43,775 nt of DNA from Aromatoleum toluolicum. GTDB taxonomy: Bacteria; Pseudomonadota; Gammaproteobacteria; Burkholderiales; Rhodocyclaceae. The notes beneath the pieces were generated by a model. It was not told the origin of the DNA and made no database searches. It was given only the letters and a program-made list of their open reading frames with translations. Where the stretch lies: contig NZ_WTVS01000049.1 in the NCBI RefSeq assembly GCF_012911005.2, positions 1 through 43,775 of the forward strand, given 5' to 3'. Below are positions 26,510 to 36,060 of the stretch, piece by piece. The translations under genes were made by a program, and so were the position numbers. Positions within the stretch are counted from its first letter, which is position 1, and each line of letters begins with the position of its first letter.

Positions 26510-27112
26510 ATGGCCTACCGGATCGAAGGACGACTTCTGGAAGTGTGTACCTGCAAGGCGATCTGTCCGTGTTGGATCGGTGACGATCCCGATGGCGGCA
26601 CCTGCGACGGCACGCTCGCGTGGCACATCGACAAGGGCGAGGTCGGCGGCACCGATGTGTCGGGGCTCACCTTCGGCATGCTGGCGCACATTCCCGGCAA
26701 CGTGCTGAAGGGCAACTGGCGCGCCCTCGCGTTCGTCGACGAGCACGCCAGCAAAGAACAGGAAGAAGCGTTGCTGGCGGTGTTCACCGGCAAGCTCGGC
26801 GGGCCGGTCGCGGACCTAGCGCAACTGGTCGGCGAGGTGGTCGGCGTGGAACGCGTCGGGATCGAGTTCGACGTCAAGGAAGGCTCCGGGCGGCTGCGCA
26901 TCGGCAACACCGTCGCAGCCGACCTCGAATGCGCGCGCGGGCCCGACGGCCGGGCGACCGTGATGAGCGACACGATCTTCTCGACGATTCCGGGCTCGCC
27001 CGCCTACATCGGCCGCGCGCCGCTCTACCGTGCACAGTCGGAGCCGCTCGGCATCAACGTCAACCTGAGCGGCTACAACTCGGTGCAAGGCGCGTTCTGC
27101 TTCCAGGCCTAG
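26510..27112 (+). CDS. DUF1326 domain protein
   Basis: A 200-residue protein with a cysteine-rich N-terminus (CTCKAICPCW, with another Cys in GGTCDG), typical of DUF1326, whose function is unknown. The cysteine cluster suggests metal or thiol chemistry. AAGGAG lies at good distance before the ATG at 26510. It has no signal peptide and no membrane segment. It forms an operon with a DUF2182 membrane protein 33 bp downstream, a pairing seen repeatedly in proteobacteria, so the two probably act together, but the substrate is not known. Confidence 0.82.
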   Translation: MAYRIEGRLLEVCTCKAICPCWIGDDPDGGTCDGTLAWHIDKGEVGGTDVSGLTFGMLAHIPGNVLKGNWRALAFVDEHASKEQEEALLAVFTGKLGGPVADLAQLVGEVVGVERVGIEFDVKEGSGRLRIGNTVAADLECARGPDGRATVMSDTIFSTIPGSPAYIGRAPLYRAQSEPLGINVNLSGYNSVQGAFCFQA

Positions 27113-27145
27113 ACACCGGCAACACCCGACAGGCAGACACAGTCC

Positions 27146-27943
27146 ATGGCCGCGGCGCAAGCTCCGCTGCGCGCGATCTCCCGGCGCGACACGTTCGCCG
27201 TCACGCTGGGAGCGCTCGTGCTCGCGGCATGGGCCGCCTTGTGGCTGTGGGAGCGATCGCCCTACGGCCGCTACCTCAACCATGCCGAACTCGGCGGCCT
27301 CGCGCACGCCGCGACGGTCGATGCGGTGCTGGCGCAGTCGGCCCTGTACGTCGGCGGCTGGCTGCTGATGACGATCGCGATGATGCTGCCGACGACCCTG
27401 CCGCTGCTCGACGCCTTCCGCCGCATGACCGCGCTGCGCGACGACCGCCGCCGCCTGCTCGCGCTCGTGATCGTCAGCTACCTCGGCGTGTGGCTCGTCG
27501 CCGGCGTGGTGATGCATCTCTTCGATTTCGGGCTGCACGAGGCCTTCGAGCGCCTCGCGTGGCTGCAGGCCAACCCTTGGGTGTTCGGCGCCGCGCCGCT
27601 GCTGCTGGCGGGCGCCTTCCAGTTCTCGGACCTCAAGCACCGCTGCCTCGAGCGTTGTCGTGCGCCGGTCGGTTTCGTCATCCAGCACTGGCGCGGCGGC
27701 AGCCCCGCGCTCCAGTCGCTGGCGATCGGCGCACACCACGGCCTGTTCTGCGTCGGCTGCTGCTGGGCGCTGATGCTGCTGATGTTCGCAGTCGGCACCG
27801 GCAGCATGGGCTGGATGCTCGCGCTCGGCGCCGTGATGGCGATCGAGAAGAACCTCAGCTGGGGCCGCCGCCTCAGCGCGCCGCTGGGTGCCGCGCTGCT
27901 GCTGTGGGGCGGCGCGATCGCCCTCCCGCAGCTCCTTGGCTGA
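27146..27943 (+). CDS. DUF2182 metal-binding-type membrane protein
   Basis: A 265-residue protein with about six membrane segments. Conserved DUF2182 features include WLLMTIAMMLPTTLPLL, YLGVWL, the His/Cys-containing DLKHRCLERCR, and GLFCVGCCWALMLLMF. The Met-, His- and Cys-rich membrane motifs suggest metal binding or transport. It is the second gene of the DUF1326 operon. Function is unproven. Confidence 0.82.
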   Translation: MAAAQAPLRAISRRDTFAVTLGALVLAAWAALWLWERSPYGRYLNHAELGGLAHAATVDAVLAQSALYVGGWLLMTIAMMLPTTLPLLDAFRRMTALRDDRRRLLALVIVSYLGVWLVAGVVMHLFDFGLHEAFERLAWLQANPWVFGAAPLLLAGAFQFSDLKHRCLERCRAPVGFVIQHWRGGSPALQSLAIGAHHGLFCVGCCWALMLLMFAVGTGSMGWMLALGAVMAIEKNLSWGRRLSAPLGAALLLWGGAIALPQLLG

Positions 27944-27958
27944 ACGGCGGACGACCGC

Positions 27959-28255
27959 TCACCCCATGCCGTGACGGTGCATCCAGGCGTGGAAGTCGCG
28001 CTTCGCCATGGCGCCGCGCAGACGCCCCAAGTGCAGCACGAGATTCTCGACCATCGTGTGCGCCGCGATCGCGGCCATGACCTCCAGCCGGGCCTCCGCA
28101 CTCATGCCGTGGTCGGCGAGCTTGTGGTCGATGTCGCAGAAATGGCGCGCCATCAGGCTGCGTGCCTCGTGCTCGCCGATGGCGAGGTCGCCGAAATCGA
28201 TGTGATCCTCGGCTTCGATCTCGGCGATCAGTGACTCGACGGATTCTGGCGTCAT
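27959..28255 (-). CDS. Small helical protein of unknown function
   Basis: A 98-residue, mostly helical protein with an acidic N-terminus (ESVESLIAEIEAEDHIDFGD) and a histidine-rich C-terminus (FHAWMHRHGMG). No family was recognised. The start at 28255 (MTPES) is preferred over an ATG at 28282. It converges with the DUF2182 gene (15-bp gap) and has the EamA gene 73 bp upstream on the same strand. Confidence 0.55.
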   Translation of the reverse strand: MTPESVESLIAEIEAEDHIDFGDLAIGEHEARSLMARHFCDIDHKLADHGMSAEARLEVMAAIAAHTMVENLVLHLGRLRGAMAKRDFHAWMHRHGMG

Positions 28256-28328
28256 GGCGAAACCTCGCGCGGATGGTGACATCCGCTTGGACCGCCGCTG
28301 TTCGCCGCGAGTTGCCGCGAACCTGCCG

Positions 28329-29219
28329 TCAGCGCCGCGCCATCACCAGCACGCCGGCGATCACGAGGGCGGCGCCGGCGAGCTGCGCGACGCCAAGCGC
28401 CTCGTCGAGCAGCAGCCAACCGAGGAAGATCGTCACGACCGGGCCCAGCGTGCCCATCAGCGACACCGGCCCGGCACCGAGGCGGCGGATCGCCTCCGAC
28501 ACCAGCCACACCGGCGCGACCGTCGACAGCAACGCCATCGCGGCGCCGAGCGCGTACACCTGCCACGGCAGATCGAGCGCGGACACCGGCCGCAGCACGA
28601 AGAACTGGCCGATGCACAGCACGCACGCGACGCTCGTCGCGAACGCGGTCACGCGCATCGCACCGAGCCGGCCGACGACCTGACCGTTGCCCATCAGGTA
28701 CAGCGCATAGGACAGCGCGCTCGCGAACACCAGCGCACCGCCGATTGCCACGTCCCGCGCCTCGCCGGCGATGCGCAGGTCGTGCCCCACCGCCAGCCCG
28801 ATGCCGCAATAGCACAGCGCCAACGCCGCCAGCGTGCGCCGGCCGATCGGCTTTGCGAGGAAGAGCGCCGACAGGAGGATCACGAGCGTTGGATACAGGA
28901 ACAGGATCAGGCGCTCGAGCGCGGCGGTGATGTAGCGCAGGCCGAGGAAATCGAGGTAGCTCGAAAGGTAGTAGCCGGAAAAACCCAGCGCGACCATCCA
29001 CAGCCACTCGCGCCCGTCCAGGCGGTGCGCGGCGCGCGCGTCGGCGACCAGGCCCATCACGACGAAGAAGGGCAGCGACAGGCCCATGCGCAGCGCGAGC
29101 AGGGTCTCCGCGTCCACGCCGTAGCGGTACGCGAGCTTGACGAAGATCGCCTTGAACGAGAATCCGATCGCACCGAGCGTCGCAAACAGCAGCCCGGCGC
29201 GATTCGAGGCGAGGCTCAT
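28329..29219 (-). CDS. EamA-family (DMT) transporter
   Basis: A 296-residue inner-membrane protein with about ten hydrophobic segments in two EamA repeats, typical of the drug/metabolite transporter superfamily. Substrates of this family range from amino acids to nucleosides and drugs, and cannot be assigned here. It starts 18 bp after the HerA-like ATPase gene on the same strand, so the two may be co-transcribed. Confidence 0.88.
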   Translation of the reverse strand: MSLASNRAGLLFATLGAIGFSFKAIFVKLAYRYGVDAETLLALRMGLSLPFFVVMGLVADARAAHRLDGREWLWMVALGFSGYYLSSYLDFLGLRYITAALERLILFLYPTLVILLSALFLAKPIGRRTLAALALCYCGIGLAVGHDLRIAGEARDVAIGGALVFASALSYALYLMGNGQVVGRLGAMRVTAFATSVACVLCIGQFFVLRPVSALDLPWQVYALGAAMALLSTVAPVWLVSEAIRRLGAGPVSLMGTLGPVVTIFLGWLLLDEALGVAQLAGAALVIAGVLVMARR

Positions 29220-29237
29220 CCGCTCAGTTTCGGCGCC

Positions 29238-30773
29238 TCATCGGCGGCGTCCGCCCAGCAGCGAACCGAGCAGCCCGCGCACGATCTCGCGCCCGACCGA
29301 ACTGCCGATCGTGCGCACGACGGTCTTCGCGGCGATCTCGACCAGACCCTCGCGCTTGCCGCCGCGCGGTCCGGTCGAACCGAACAGGATGTCGCCCATG
29401 CCGCCCAAGGCGCCGCCGCCGTCCTGCCCCGCGCCAGCCCCCTGCCCTGCAGGCGCACCGGCAGAAGCCCCGCCGGAAGCCCCGGCCGCGGCGCCCCCCG
29501 CCTGCGCGCGCAGCATCTCGTAGGCCGACTCGCGATCGAGCAGCTTCTCGTAATGGCCGTACAGCACCGAGCCCTGGATCGCGGCCTTGCGCTCGTCAGC
29601 CGTCAGCGGGCCGAGGCGCGACGCGGGCGCGATCACGGAGGCGCGCTCGACGACCTCCGGGCGTCCCTTGTCGTCGAGGAAGGACACCAGCGCCTCGCCC
29701 ACGCCCAGTTCGGTGATCGCGGTCGCCGCGTCGAAGGACGGGTTCGCGCGCATCGTGTCGGCGGCGGCCTTCACCGCCTTCTGGTCGCGCGGCGTGAAGG
29801 CGCGCAGCGCGTGCTGCACGCGGTTGCCGAGCTGACCGAGCACCGTCTCGGGCACGTCGAGCGGGTTCTGCGTCACGAAGTACACGCCGACACCCTTCGA
29901 GCGGATCAGGCGCACGACCTGCTCGACCTTCTCGACCAATGCCTTGGGCGCGTCGTTGAACAGCAGATGCGCCTCGTCGAAGAAGAACACGAGCTTGGGC
30001 TTGTCCAGGTCGCCGACTTCGGGGAGCTGTTCGAACAGCTCCGCCAGCATCCACAGCAGGAAGGTCGAATACAGCTTGGGCGAGTGGTAGAGCTTTTCCG
30101 CGGCGAGGATGTTGATCACGCCGCGGCCCTCGTTGTCGGTCTGGATCAGGTCGGCGAGGTCCAGCATCGGCTCGCCGAAGAAGCTGTCGCCGCCTTCCTG
30201 TTCGAGCGCGAGCAGGCCGCGCTGGATAGCGCCGATCGAGGCGGCCGAGACGTTGCCGTACTCCGTCGTGAACGACTTCGCGTTGTCGCCCACGTACTGG
30301 ATCATCGCGCGCAGGTCCTTCAGGTCGAGGAGCAGCAGGCCGTTGTCGTCGGCGATCTTGAACACCAGCTGCAGCACGCCCGCCTGCGTCTCGTTGAGGT
30401 TCAGCAGGCGCGCGATGAGCAGCGGCCCCATGTCGGAGATCGTCGCGCGCACGGGATGCCCGAGTTCGCCGAACACGTCCCAGAACACCACCGCGTTCGC
30501 ACGCGGCGCGTATTCGGTGATGCCCAGCGCGGCGAGGCGCTGCATGAGCTTGTCGGACGCGACGCCGGCCGCGCCGGCGCCCGACAGGTCGCCCTTCACG
30601 TCGGCCACGAACACCGGCACGCCGATCGACGCGAAGGCCTCGGCCATCTTCTGCAACGTCACGGTCTTGCCGGTACCGGTCGCCCCGGTGATCAGGCCGT
30701 GGCGGTTGGCGAGGCGGGGCAGCAGGGTGATGTCCTTGTGGGCGTTCTTTGCAATCAGCAGCGGCTCGGCCAT
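29238..30773 (-). CDS. HerA-like ATPase, DUF853/YjgR family
   Basis: A 511-residue cytosolic ATPase. It has Walker A GATGTGKT (residues 30-37), Walker [13 protein letters not shown], and the [15 protein letters not shown] region typical of the DUF853 (YjgR) family. A low-complexity Gly/Ala-rich linker (about 425-460) precedes a conserved C-terminal tail ending [11 protein letters not shown]. HerA/FtsK-type motors translocate DNA, but the role of YjgR is unknown. The start at 30773 gives [10 protein letters not shown]. The gene stands upstream of the EamA gene. Confidence 0.88.
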   Translation of the reverse strand: MAEPLLIAKNAHKDITLLPRLANRHGLITGATGTGKTVTLQKMAEAFASIGVPVFVADVKGDLSGAGAAGVASDKLMQRLAALGITEYAPRANAVVFWDVFGELGHPVRATISDMGPLLIARLLNLNETQAGVLQLVFKIADDNGLLLLDLKDLRAMIQYVGDNAKSFTTEYGNVSAASIGAIQRGLLALEQEGGDSFFGEPMLDLADLIQTDNEGRGVINILAAEKLYHSPKLYSTFLLWMLAELFEQLPEVGDLDKPKLVFFFDEAHLLFNDAPKALVEKVEQVVRLIRSKGVGVYFVTQNPLDVPETVLGQLGNRVQHALRAFTPRDQKAVKAAADTMRANPSFDAATAITELGVGEALVSFLDDKGRPEVVERASVIAPASRLGPLTADERKAAIQGSVLYGHYEKLLDRESAYEMLRAQAGGAAAGASGGASAGAPAGQGAGAGQDGGGALGGMGDILFGSTGPRGGKREGLVEIAAKTVVRTIGSSVGREIVRGLLGSLLGGRRR

Positions 30774-30837
30774 GTCGGAATGCCTCTCTTGTTCGTTTGT
30801 GTCGGATTCAGTGTAGCAGCGGCGCGACGGGCGTCCG

Positions 30838-31473
30838 TCACGGCGGCGAGCGGAAATCGCACAGGGTCACGCAGCGCTCGTAGGCGTCGTCGCACGCGAC
30901 GCTGTGCGGGGCACAGGCCCGCAGCCGCTCCCCGCAGCCGCGCACACAGGCATTCCATTCGGGCTGTGCCGGCGTCGGCCGCGTGAGCAGGCCCTTGGCC
31001 GCGCTGTCTGCCGTGCACGCGCGCAGCGCGAAAGTCCGCGGCGGCCCCGGGATGCGCTCCCACTCGTCGGCGGAAAACTGCAGGTCGCGTTCGAGCGCGT
31101 CGATGCGCGCCGCATCGAGCAGCCCGGAACGCAGCAGCGAGTCGAGCCCGTGGCAGTCCGCGCGCCGCGCATCGGCCGCCGTGCGAGCGCCATCGACCGG
31201 CAAACCGAGGTTGTGGCGGGCGCATTCGTGTGCGAACAGGAACAGGCGCGACTCCGCCGTCAGGCGCGGCAGCACCGCCTCGTTGTAGCGGAGCTCGGGG
31301 GCGCCCCCCGGACGGCTCGCGACCACGCGATCGAGTGCGGGATCGCTCACTGCGGCCACGGTGCGGCCGTCGGCGTCGGTGCAGCCGTGGTAGCTCGTCC
31401 GCTCCTGGGCCTGCGCCCCGCCCCCCACGCACAATTGCGCGAGTACCGCGCCCAGCAAGAGCCTACGCCGCAT
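30838..31473 (-). CDS. Secreted Cys-rich protein with degenerate metallopeptidase motif
   Basis: A 211-residue protein with signal peptide ([18 protein letters not shown]) and a C-terminal cysteine cluster ([24 protein letters not shown]). The segment [14 protein letters not shown] resembles the HExxH zinc site of small M48-like peptidases, followed by RRADC, but the second histidine is one residue displaced (HECARH), so it may be inactive or bind differently. The start at 31473 or 31485 is uncertain. It is divergent from yebC. Confidence 0.6.
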   Translation of the reverse strand: MRRRLLLGAVLAQLCVGGGAQAQERTSYHGCTDADGRTVAAVSDPALDRVVASRPGGAPELRYNEAVLPRLTAESRLFLFAHECARHNLGLPVDGARTAADARRADCHGLDSLLRSGLLDAARIDALERDLQFSADEWERIPGPPRTFALRACTADSAAKGLLTRPTPAQPEWNACVRGCGERLRACAPHSVACDDAYERCVTLCDFRSPP

Positions 31474-31597
31474 CGTCTCCCCCATTCGCCACGCCGGTCC
31501 TCCGGCATGCGCAGTCGCAAAATAATGACGGGAATCTACCAGAGCCGGCCGACTTGTGGGCGGATCGGCGGCAGTGAAGATGGGTGCGGCACCCCTG

Positions 31598-31603
31598 TAT
31601 AAT
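31598..31603 (+). promoter_or_regulatory. -10 element of yebC promoter
   Basis: TATAAT in TGTATAAT (extended-type TG one base before) at 31598-31603, 51 bp before the yebC ATG. No good -35 lies 17 bp upstream. An extended -10 promoter is plausible. Confidence 0.5.
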
Positions 31604-31653
31604 GCGCGCGGTTCAGTTCTTTCAACGCCACCCGGCAGGATTCGAGGTTTTTT

Positions 31654-32382
31654 ATGGCTGGTCATTCCAAATGGGCCAACATCCAGCACCGCAAGGGCCG
31701 TCAGGACGCGAAGCGGGGCAAGGTCTTCACCAAGCTGATCAAGGAAATCACCGTCGCCGCGCGCATGGGCGGGGGCGACCCGAACTTCAACCCGCGCCTG
31801 CGCCTCGCCGTCGATAACGCGAAGACGCAGAACATGCCGGGCGAGAACATCGACCGCGCGATCAAGCGCGGCACCGGCGAACTCGAAGGCGTGAGCTACG
31901 AGGAAGCGCGTTACGAAGGCTACGGCATCGCCGGCGCCGCGGTGATGGTCGACTGTCTCACCGACAACAAGACCCGCACCGTCGCCGACGTGCGCCACGC
32001 CTTCTCCAAGTACGGCGGCAACATGGGCACCGACGGCTGCGTGGCGTTCCAGTTCAAGCACTGTGGCCAGCTGATGTTCGCCCCGGGCACGAACGAGGAC
32101 GCGCTGATGGAAGCCGCGCTCGAAGCCGGTGCCGAGGACGTGATCCCCAACGACGACGGCTCAATCGAAGTCGTCACGGCACCGTACGAGTTCTCCACCG
32201 TGAAGGAAGCGCTCGAGAAAGCCGGCTTCAAGGCCGAATTCGGCGAAGTCACGATGAAGCCGCTGAACGAGACCGAACTCGAAGGCGACGAGGCGGTGCG
32301 CATGCAGAAGCTGCTCGATGTGCTCGACTCGCTCGACGACGTGCAGAACGTGTATACGTCGGCGGTGATCGACGAGGAATAA
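31654..32382 (+). CDS. yebC: YebC/PmpR family protein
   Basis: YebC-family proteins bind nucleic acid and have been described both as transcription regulators and as factors that aid translation of difficult peptides. The 242-residue protein has the invariant start [21 protein letters not shown], then [15 protein letters not shown] and [10 protein letters not shown], and ends [10 protein letters not shown]. In many bacteria ruvC-ruvA-ruvB follow, but here ruvAB are about 24 kb away. An intrinsic terminator follows. Confidence 0.95.
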   Translation: MAGHSKWANIQHRKGRQDAKRGKVFTKLIKEITVAARMGGGDPNFNPRLRLAVDNAKTQNMPGENIDRAIKRGTGELEGVSYEEARYEGYGIAGAAVMVDCLTDNKTRTVADVRHAFSKYGGNMGTDGCVAFQFKHCGQLMFAPGTNEDALMEAALEAGAEDVIPNDDGSIEVVTAPYEFSTVKEALEKAGFKAEFGEVTMKPLNETELEGDEAVRMQKLLDVLDSLDDVQNVYTSAVIDEE

Positions 32383-32436
32383 GCCCCGCGGCTTTTCGCG
32401 CCGCTGCACGCACTGACGCGGCGGCGCGACGAAACG

Positions 32437-32462
32437 AACAGGGCCGGACATCCGGCCCTGTT
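32437..32462. terminator. Bidirectional terminator between yebC and cytochrome gene
   Basis: AACAGGGCCGGA (32437-32448) pairs with TCCGGCCCTGTT (32451-32462), with a 2-nt loop. It lies between convergent genes and is followed by GCTTT on the forward strand and CGTTTCG on the reverse strand, so it can stop both. Confidence 0.75.
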
Positions 32463-32484
32463 GCTTTGCGGCCCCCGCCTGCCG

Positions 32485-34536
32485 TCAGTGCGAGCCGAAG
32501 AAACCGATCGCGACCAGCGTCAGCAGCGTCAGTCCGGCGGCGATCAGCGTGAAGCCGAGGATCTTCGACCCCAGCGCCATCGGGCGCGAGGGCGCATCCA
32601 CGATGTACTTCTCCAGCTCGCCGCTCTTCATCAGGCGCTCGTATTCCAGCGCGTGCTCGCGGCGGTACTCCTCGACCGACATCGAGCCCGTGAACATCAC
32701 GACTTCCAGCGGGAACTTGTCGGGACGGAAGTGGTTGTTGAAGAAATGCACGGTGAACAGGAACACCACCGCCAGGAAGGCTTCCTCGCTGTGGAAGATC
32801 GCCGCGACGTTGAACACCCAGCCCGGCAGGAAGGTGGCCGTGATTGTCGAGGCCCACATCAGCAGTCCGCTCACGCCGATGATGGTCACCCCCCAGAACG
32901 GCGCCCAGTAGTCGAACTTCTCCCAGTAGGTCCAGCGGTCGAACACGGGACGCTCGCCCTTGCCGAAGAACCACTTCAGCATCGCGAGGAAGTCCTTGCC
33001 GTCCTGCAGGCCCGGCACCAGCGAGGTGGGGCCGAAGATGCGGAACTCCTTCCAGTCGCGCGCGAGCCGCAGGGCGACGTAGGCGAGGTGCCAGAAGAAC
33101 ACGGCAGCGAAGATCACCGCGTTGATGCGATGGATCGTCCCCGCGACCTGCGGTCCACCCAGCCCCTTCATGAGCGGCGCGGCCCAGGGGGCGTCCGGAT
33201 AGAAGAGCGGCAGGCCCGTCAGCGTCAGGATCATCAGGCTTAGCGCGAAGATGAGGTGCGCAGCGCGCCAGGTCGCGCTAAAGCGGCGGAAGTGCTTGCC
33301 CGCGTGACTGTCACCAGCCAGGCCCGGTGCGTCGGCGCGCACGTGCGGGCGCACCTTGCCCTGCTGGCGGTCGCGCAGTTCGCGCCAGAACCACAGCAGC
33401 GTGTGCAGCCAGAAGAAGCCGAAGGTGCCGACCAGCAGCTGCACCATCAGCTGGTTCGCGAGCCACATCTGCGGGTAGCGCTCGAAGTCGCCCGTGTGGC
33501 CGTGCGGCTGGTAGCTGGCGAAACCCGGCGGCGCCTCGGGCAGGTCCTTCTTGCCGTTGTGGCATTCCTTGCAGGTCTTCATCCGGTTGTCCGGATGCAC
33601 CTTGGCGTCCGGGTTCTTGACCGCCAGCACGTCGTGGCTGCCATGGCAGTCGAAACACTTGGCGGTATAGGCGTAGCCCAGTGTGTTGATCTGGCCGTGG
33701 TAGGTCGCCTTGTAGGACTTGAAATTTTCCTCGTGACAGTTGCCGCATTCGGCCGTCACGGCAAGCTTGAACGGGGCGAGCGAGGTGTTGCCGACGGCGT
33801 GGGCGCTGTGACAGTCGCTGCACACGGCCGCCTTGGCGTCCTTCTTCTGGAAGATCGCCTCGCCGTGGATCGATTCGGTGAAGGTTTCGAGCGATTCCTC
33901 GTGGCAGCTCTTGCCACAGGTCTCGGGCACCCCCAGGCGCCACTCGGCATACTGCGGCGAGTCCTTGGGCGGGACATTGAAACTATGGCTGCTGTGACAT
34001 TCGTCACAGCTCGCGTTCGGCCGTGTGGGGTCGTCGGCGTTCTTGCGTGCGTGGAAGGACTCCTTGTACGCGGCGATGTTGTCGACGACCACGCCGAGGC
34101 GCGGCTTGTCCTTTGCGGCCCCCTGCTGCTTGGCACGCTCCCACAGTTCTTCGTGACAGGACGCGCAATCCTTCACCTTCTGCGCCGGATCCCTGCGGTG
34201 GGCGTTGTCGGTCTCGGCGTTGTCGCTGATCTCGGTGTGACACGCGACACAGTCCATCTTCGCGTGCGCGCCGCTCGCGAATGCATCGGCCGGCACGGCA
34301 TGGAGTTCGCGGGATTCGCCGTCTGCGCCGGGCACCGCTATCGCGGCCCTGCCGGCGCCGTGACAACTCAGGCACTTCGCGTTGTCCAGCCCGGGGGCGG
34401 CGGCGACGGCGGGCCCGCCGAGACCGACGAGCAGGAGGGCCAGGACGGCGGTCGTCGCCGCACGCAAATCGAGACGGCATGCGACACGGAACGGGACACT
34501 GAAAGGGACACGGAAAGCGAATCGTTTCAGGCGCAT
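32485..34536 (-). CDS. Nine-haem cytochrome c fused to cytochrome b561-type domain
   Basis: A 683-residue membrane protein. After an N-terminal signal/anchor come nine haem-attachment sites between residues 55 and 326: eight CxxCH (CLSCH, CVACH, CASCH, CDECH, CSDCH, CGNCH, CFDCH, CKECH) and one unusual CxxxCH (CGKSCH, 207-212). From about residue 360 there are several membrane segments with histidines (IHRINAVIF, FFWHLAYVALRL, VHFFNNHF) typical of cytochrome b561/formate-dehydrogenase-gamma-type quinone-reactive domains. The fusion predicts electron flow between the quinone pool and the periplasm. It is the last gene of the frd cluster. The ATG at 34536 is preferred; 34560 is an alternative. 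Confidence 0.85.
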   Translation of the reverse strand: MRLKRFAFRVPFSVPFRVACRLDLRAATTAVLALLLVGLGGPAVAAAPGLDNAKCLSCHGAGRAAIAVPGADGESRELHAVPADAFASGAHAKMDCVACHTEISDNAETDNAHRRDPAQKVKDCASCHEELWERAKQQGAAKDKPRLGVVVDNIAAYKESFHARKNADDPTRPNASCDECHSSHSFNVPPKDSPQYAEWRLGVPETCGKSCHEESLETFTESIHGEAIFQKKDAKAAVCSDCHSAHAVGNTSLAPFKLAVTAECGNCHEENFKSYKATYHGQINTLGYAYTAKCFDCHGSHDVLAVKNPDAKVHPDNRMKTCKECHNGKKDLPEAPPGFASYQPHGHTGDFERYPQMWLANQLMVQLLVGTFGFFWLHTLLWFWRELRDRQQGKVRPHVRADAPGLAGDSHAGKHFRRFSATWRAAHLIFALSLMILTLTGLPLFYPDAPWAAPLMKGLGGPQVAGTIHRINAVIFAAVFFWHLAYVALRLARDWKEFRIFGPTSLVPGLQDGKDFLAMLKWFFGKGERPVFDRWTYWEKFDYWAPFWGVTIIGVSGLLMWASTITATFLPGWVFNVAAIFHSEEAFLAVVFLFTVHFFNNHFRPDKFPLEVVMFTGSMSVEEYRREHALEYERLMKSGELEKYIVDAPSRPMALGSKILGFTLIAAGLTLLTLVAIGFFGSH

Positions 34537-34639
34537 GGGCGAGCTTCCGCAAGGGTCCATGAAAACGCCGCGACGTGCGCGGCGCCGATTAGCTGCACGG
34601 CCCCCCGGCTTGCAGGGGGCGTCGGCCGCAGAGGCTGCG

Positions 34640-35941
34640 TTACGGCAACTTCACCGCCTTGATGTCGGCCTTGGAGCCGAACCCGATCGTCTTGACGAAC
34701 GACACCTGGTGGCCGCGCGTAGTGATGTTGTCATCATGCACAGCGAAGCCGACATTGTATACACCTCCGGCCTTCAGGGCTTTATCGTCGTCATTGGCGA
34801 GACCGAGCGGACGGACCATGACGACCGCCCACATGCCGTCCTTCCAGCTCGCGATGGCGTTGTTGTCGGCGGCCGACCCCTTGGCGTCGGCGCGACTGAC
34901 GATGTAGTCGGGGATCATGTCGCCTTCCTTCCAGCCGGCGTTCGGATCGAAGGGCACGGCGTTCTGCTCGCGGATGAGATAGTGGTCGCCCTTGCGCAGC
35001 TGGTCGACGGTGATCGACTTGTAGCCGACCTTGCTGGCGTCCCACATGAACTTCGGCTGATGCGTCTTCGCATCCGCATTGCCGCCGAACATGTCCTTGC
35101 CGGAATCGCTGAGGCGGAATTCCAGCACGTAGCCGTCGTCGGTCATGCCGACCGGGTTGCTGCGGTGCGCGCGCCACTGGATCAGGTCCACGAAGCCGCC
35201 CGCCGCCTTGATCTTGGCGATGTCCTCGACGCTCTTGCCGGTCTTCCAGTCGGACGGGTCGGTACGGGTGTCGGGCAGGTACTTGCGCACGTCGCGCTTC
35301 TTGATCGCCTGCAGCAGCGCGTTGCCGGCGACCTCGTCCTTGGTGAATTGCTTGGCCATGTCGCGCTGGCCGTCGTGGCAGGTGAGCCAGCAGCCCTGGT
35401 TCGCGAAGCCCAGCACCTTGCCGTCGTCGATCATGATCGACATGCGGTCTTCGTAGATGCCCATTTCCTGTCCGTCCTGCACCGGCTTGTCGAGCTTCGG
35501 ATAGCCGAACACCTTCCACTCCTTGCCGTCGAAGCGCAGGTACTGGTGCTCGCTGCCCGGATAGGCGTTGTCGGTCTTCCACTGGAATCGCAGGTAGGCA
35601 TTCTTCGCGTCGTACGCGGCCTGCACCTTCAGGGCCTTGTAGCCGGACTTGCCCTTCACCGGGCGGGGCTCGAGCCGGCCGCCCTTGACGATCTCCTCGC
35701 CGATGTCCTTCTCGGCGTCTTCCTCGTCGTGACACGAGGTACAGGAATCGCCGCGCACGACCTCCTTGACGGCCCCTTCGTGCGCCTCGCTGCGCAGCCA
35801 TTCGTAGGACGACTGGCCGGGGAAGAACAGCGGCACGGTCACCGCAGGGATCTTACCCCAGTTGATTTTTGCCGGATCGGCGGCGTGCGCCGCACCGATG
35901 CCCAGAACCGCCAGACTCACGAGCAATGCCGTTTTTTTCAT
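34640..35941 (-). CDS. c-type haem protein with ethylbenzene dehydrogenase gamma-like domain
   Basis: A 433-residue periplasmic protein with signal peptide (LLVSLAVLGIGAAHA) and two covalent haem sites: CTSCH (67-71) and the noncanonical CWLTCH (184-189, CxxxCH). The rest resembles the haem-binding gamma subunit family of ethylbenzene dehydrogenase (LRFQWKTDNAYPGS, GYVLEFRL, WAVVMVRPLG). AGGGGA lies 8 nt before the ATG. It sits 119 bp after frdD and 103 bp before the nine-haem cytochrome gene, all on one strand, so it is likely a partner in periplasmic electron transfer. It differs from the haem-free-motif homologue at 2838-3731. Confidence 0.8.
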   Translation of the reverse strand: MKKTALLVSLAVLGIGAAHAADPAKINWGKIPAVTVPLFFPGQSSYEWLRSEAHEGAVKEVVRGDSCTSCHDEEDAEKDIGEEIVKGGRLEPRPVKGKSGYKALKVQAAYDAKNAYLRFQWKTDNAYPGSEHQYLRFDGKEWKVFGYPKLDKPVQDGQEMGIYEDRMSIMIDDGKVLGFANQGCWLTCHDGQRDMAKQFTKDEVAGNALLQAIKKRDVRKYLPDTRTDPSDWKTGKSVEDIAKIKAAGGFVDLIQWRAHRSNPVGMTDDGYVLEFRLSDSGKDMFGGNADAKTHQPKFMWDASKVGYKSITVDQLRKGDHYLIREQNAVPFDPNAGWKEGDMIPDYIVSRADAKGSAADNNAIASWKDGMWAVVMVRPLGLANDDDKALKAGGVYNVGFAVHDDNITTRGHQVSFVKTIGFGSKADIKAVKLP

Positions 35942-36060
35942 TTTGCGTTCCCCTGTTTTCCGAGATGACAAGACGGCCCGACAGATCGGGTCCATCGCGA
36001 TTGCGAGCCGAGGCCCGCGCAGTGCGAAGACATGCACCGCCCTCTCTGCGGAGGTTCCTT

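Noticed and set aside
28254-30986. 910-codon forward open frame opposite the EamA and HerA-like genes.
   Set aside because: No recognisable domain, and both opposing genes are complete family members with good motifs.
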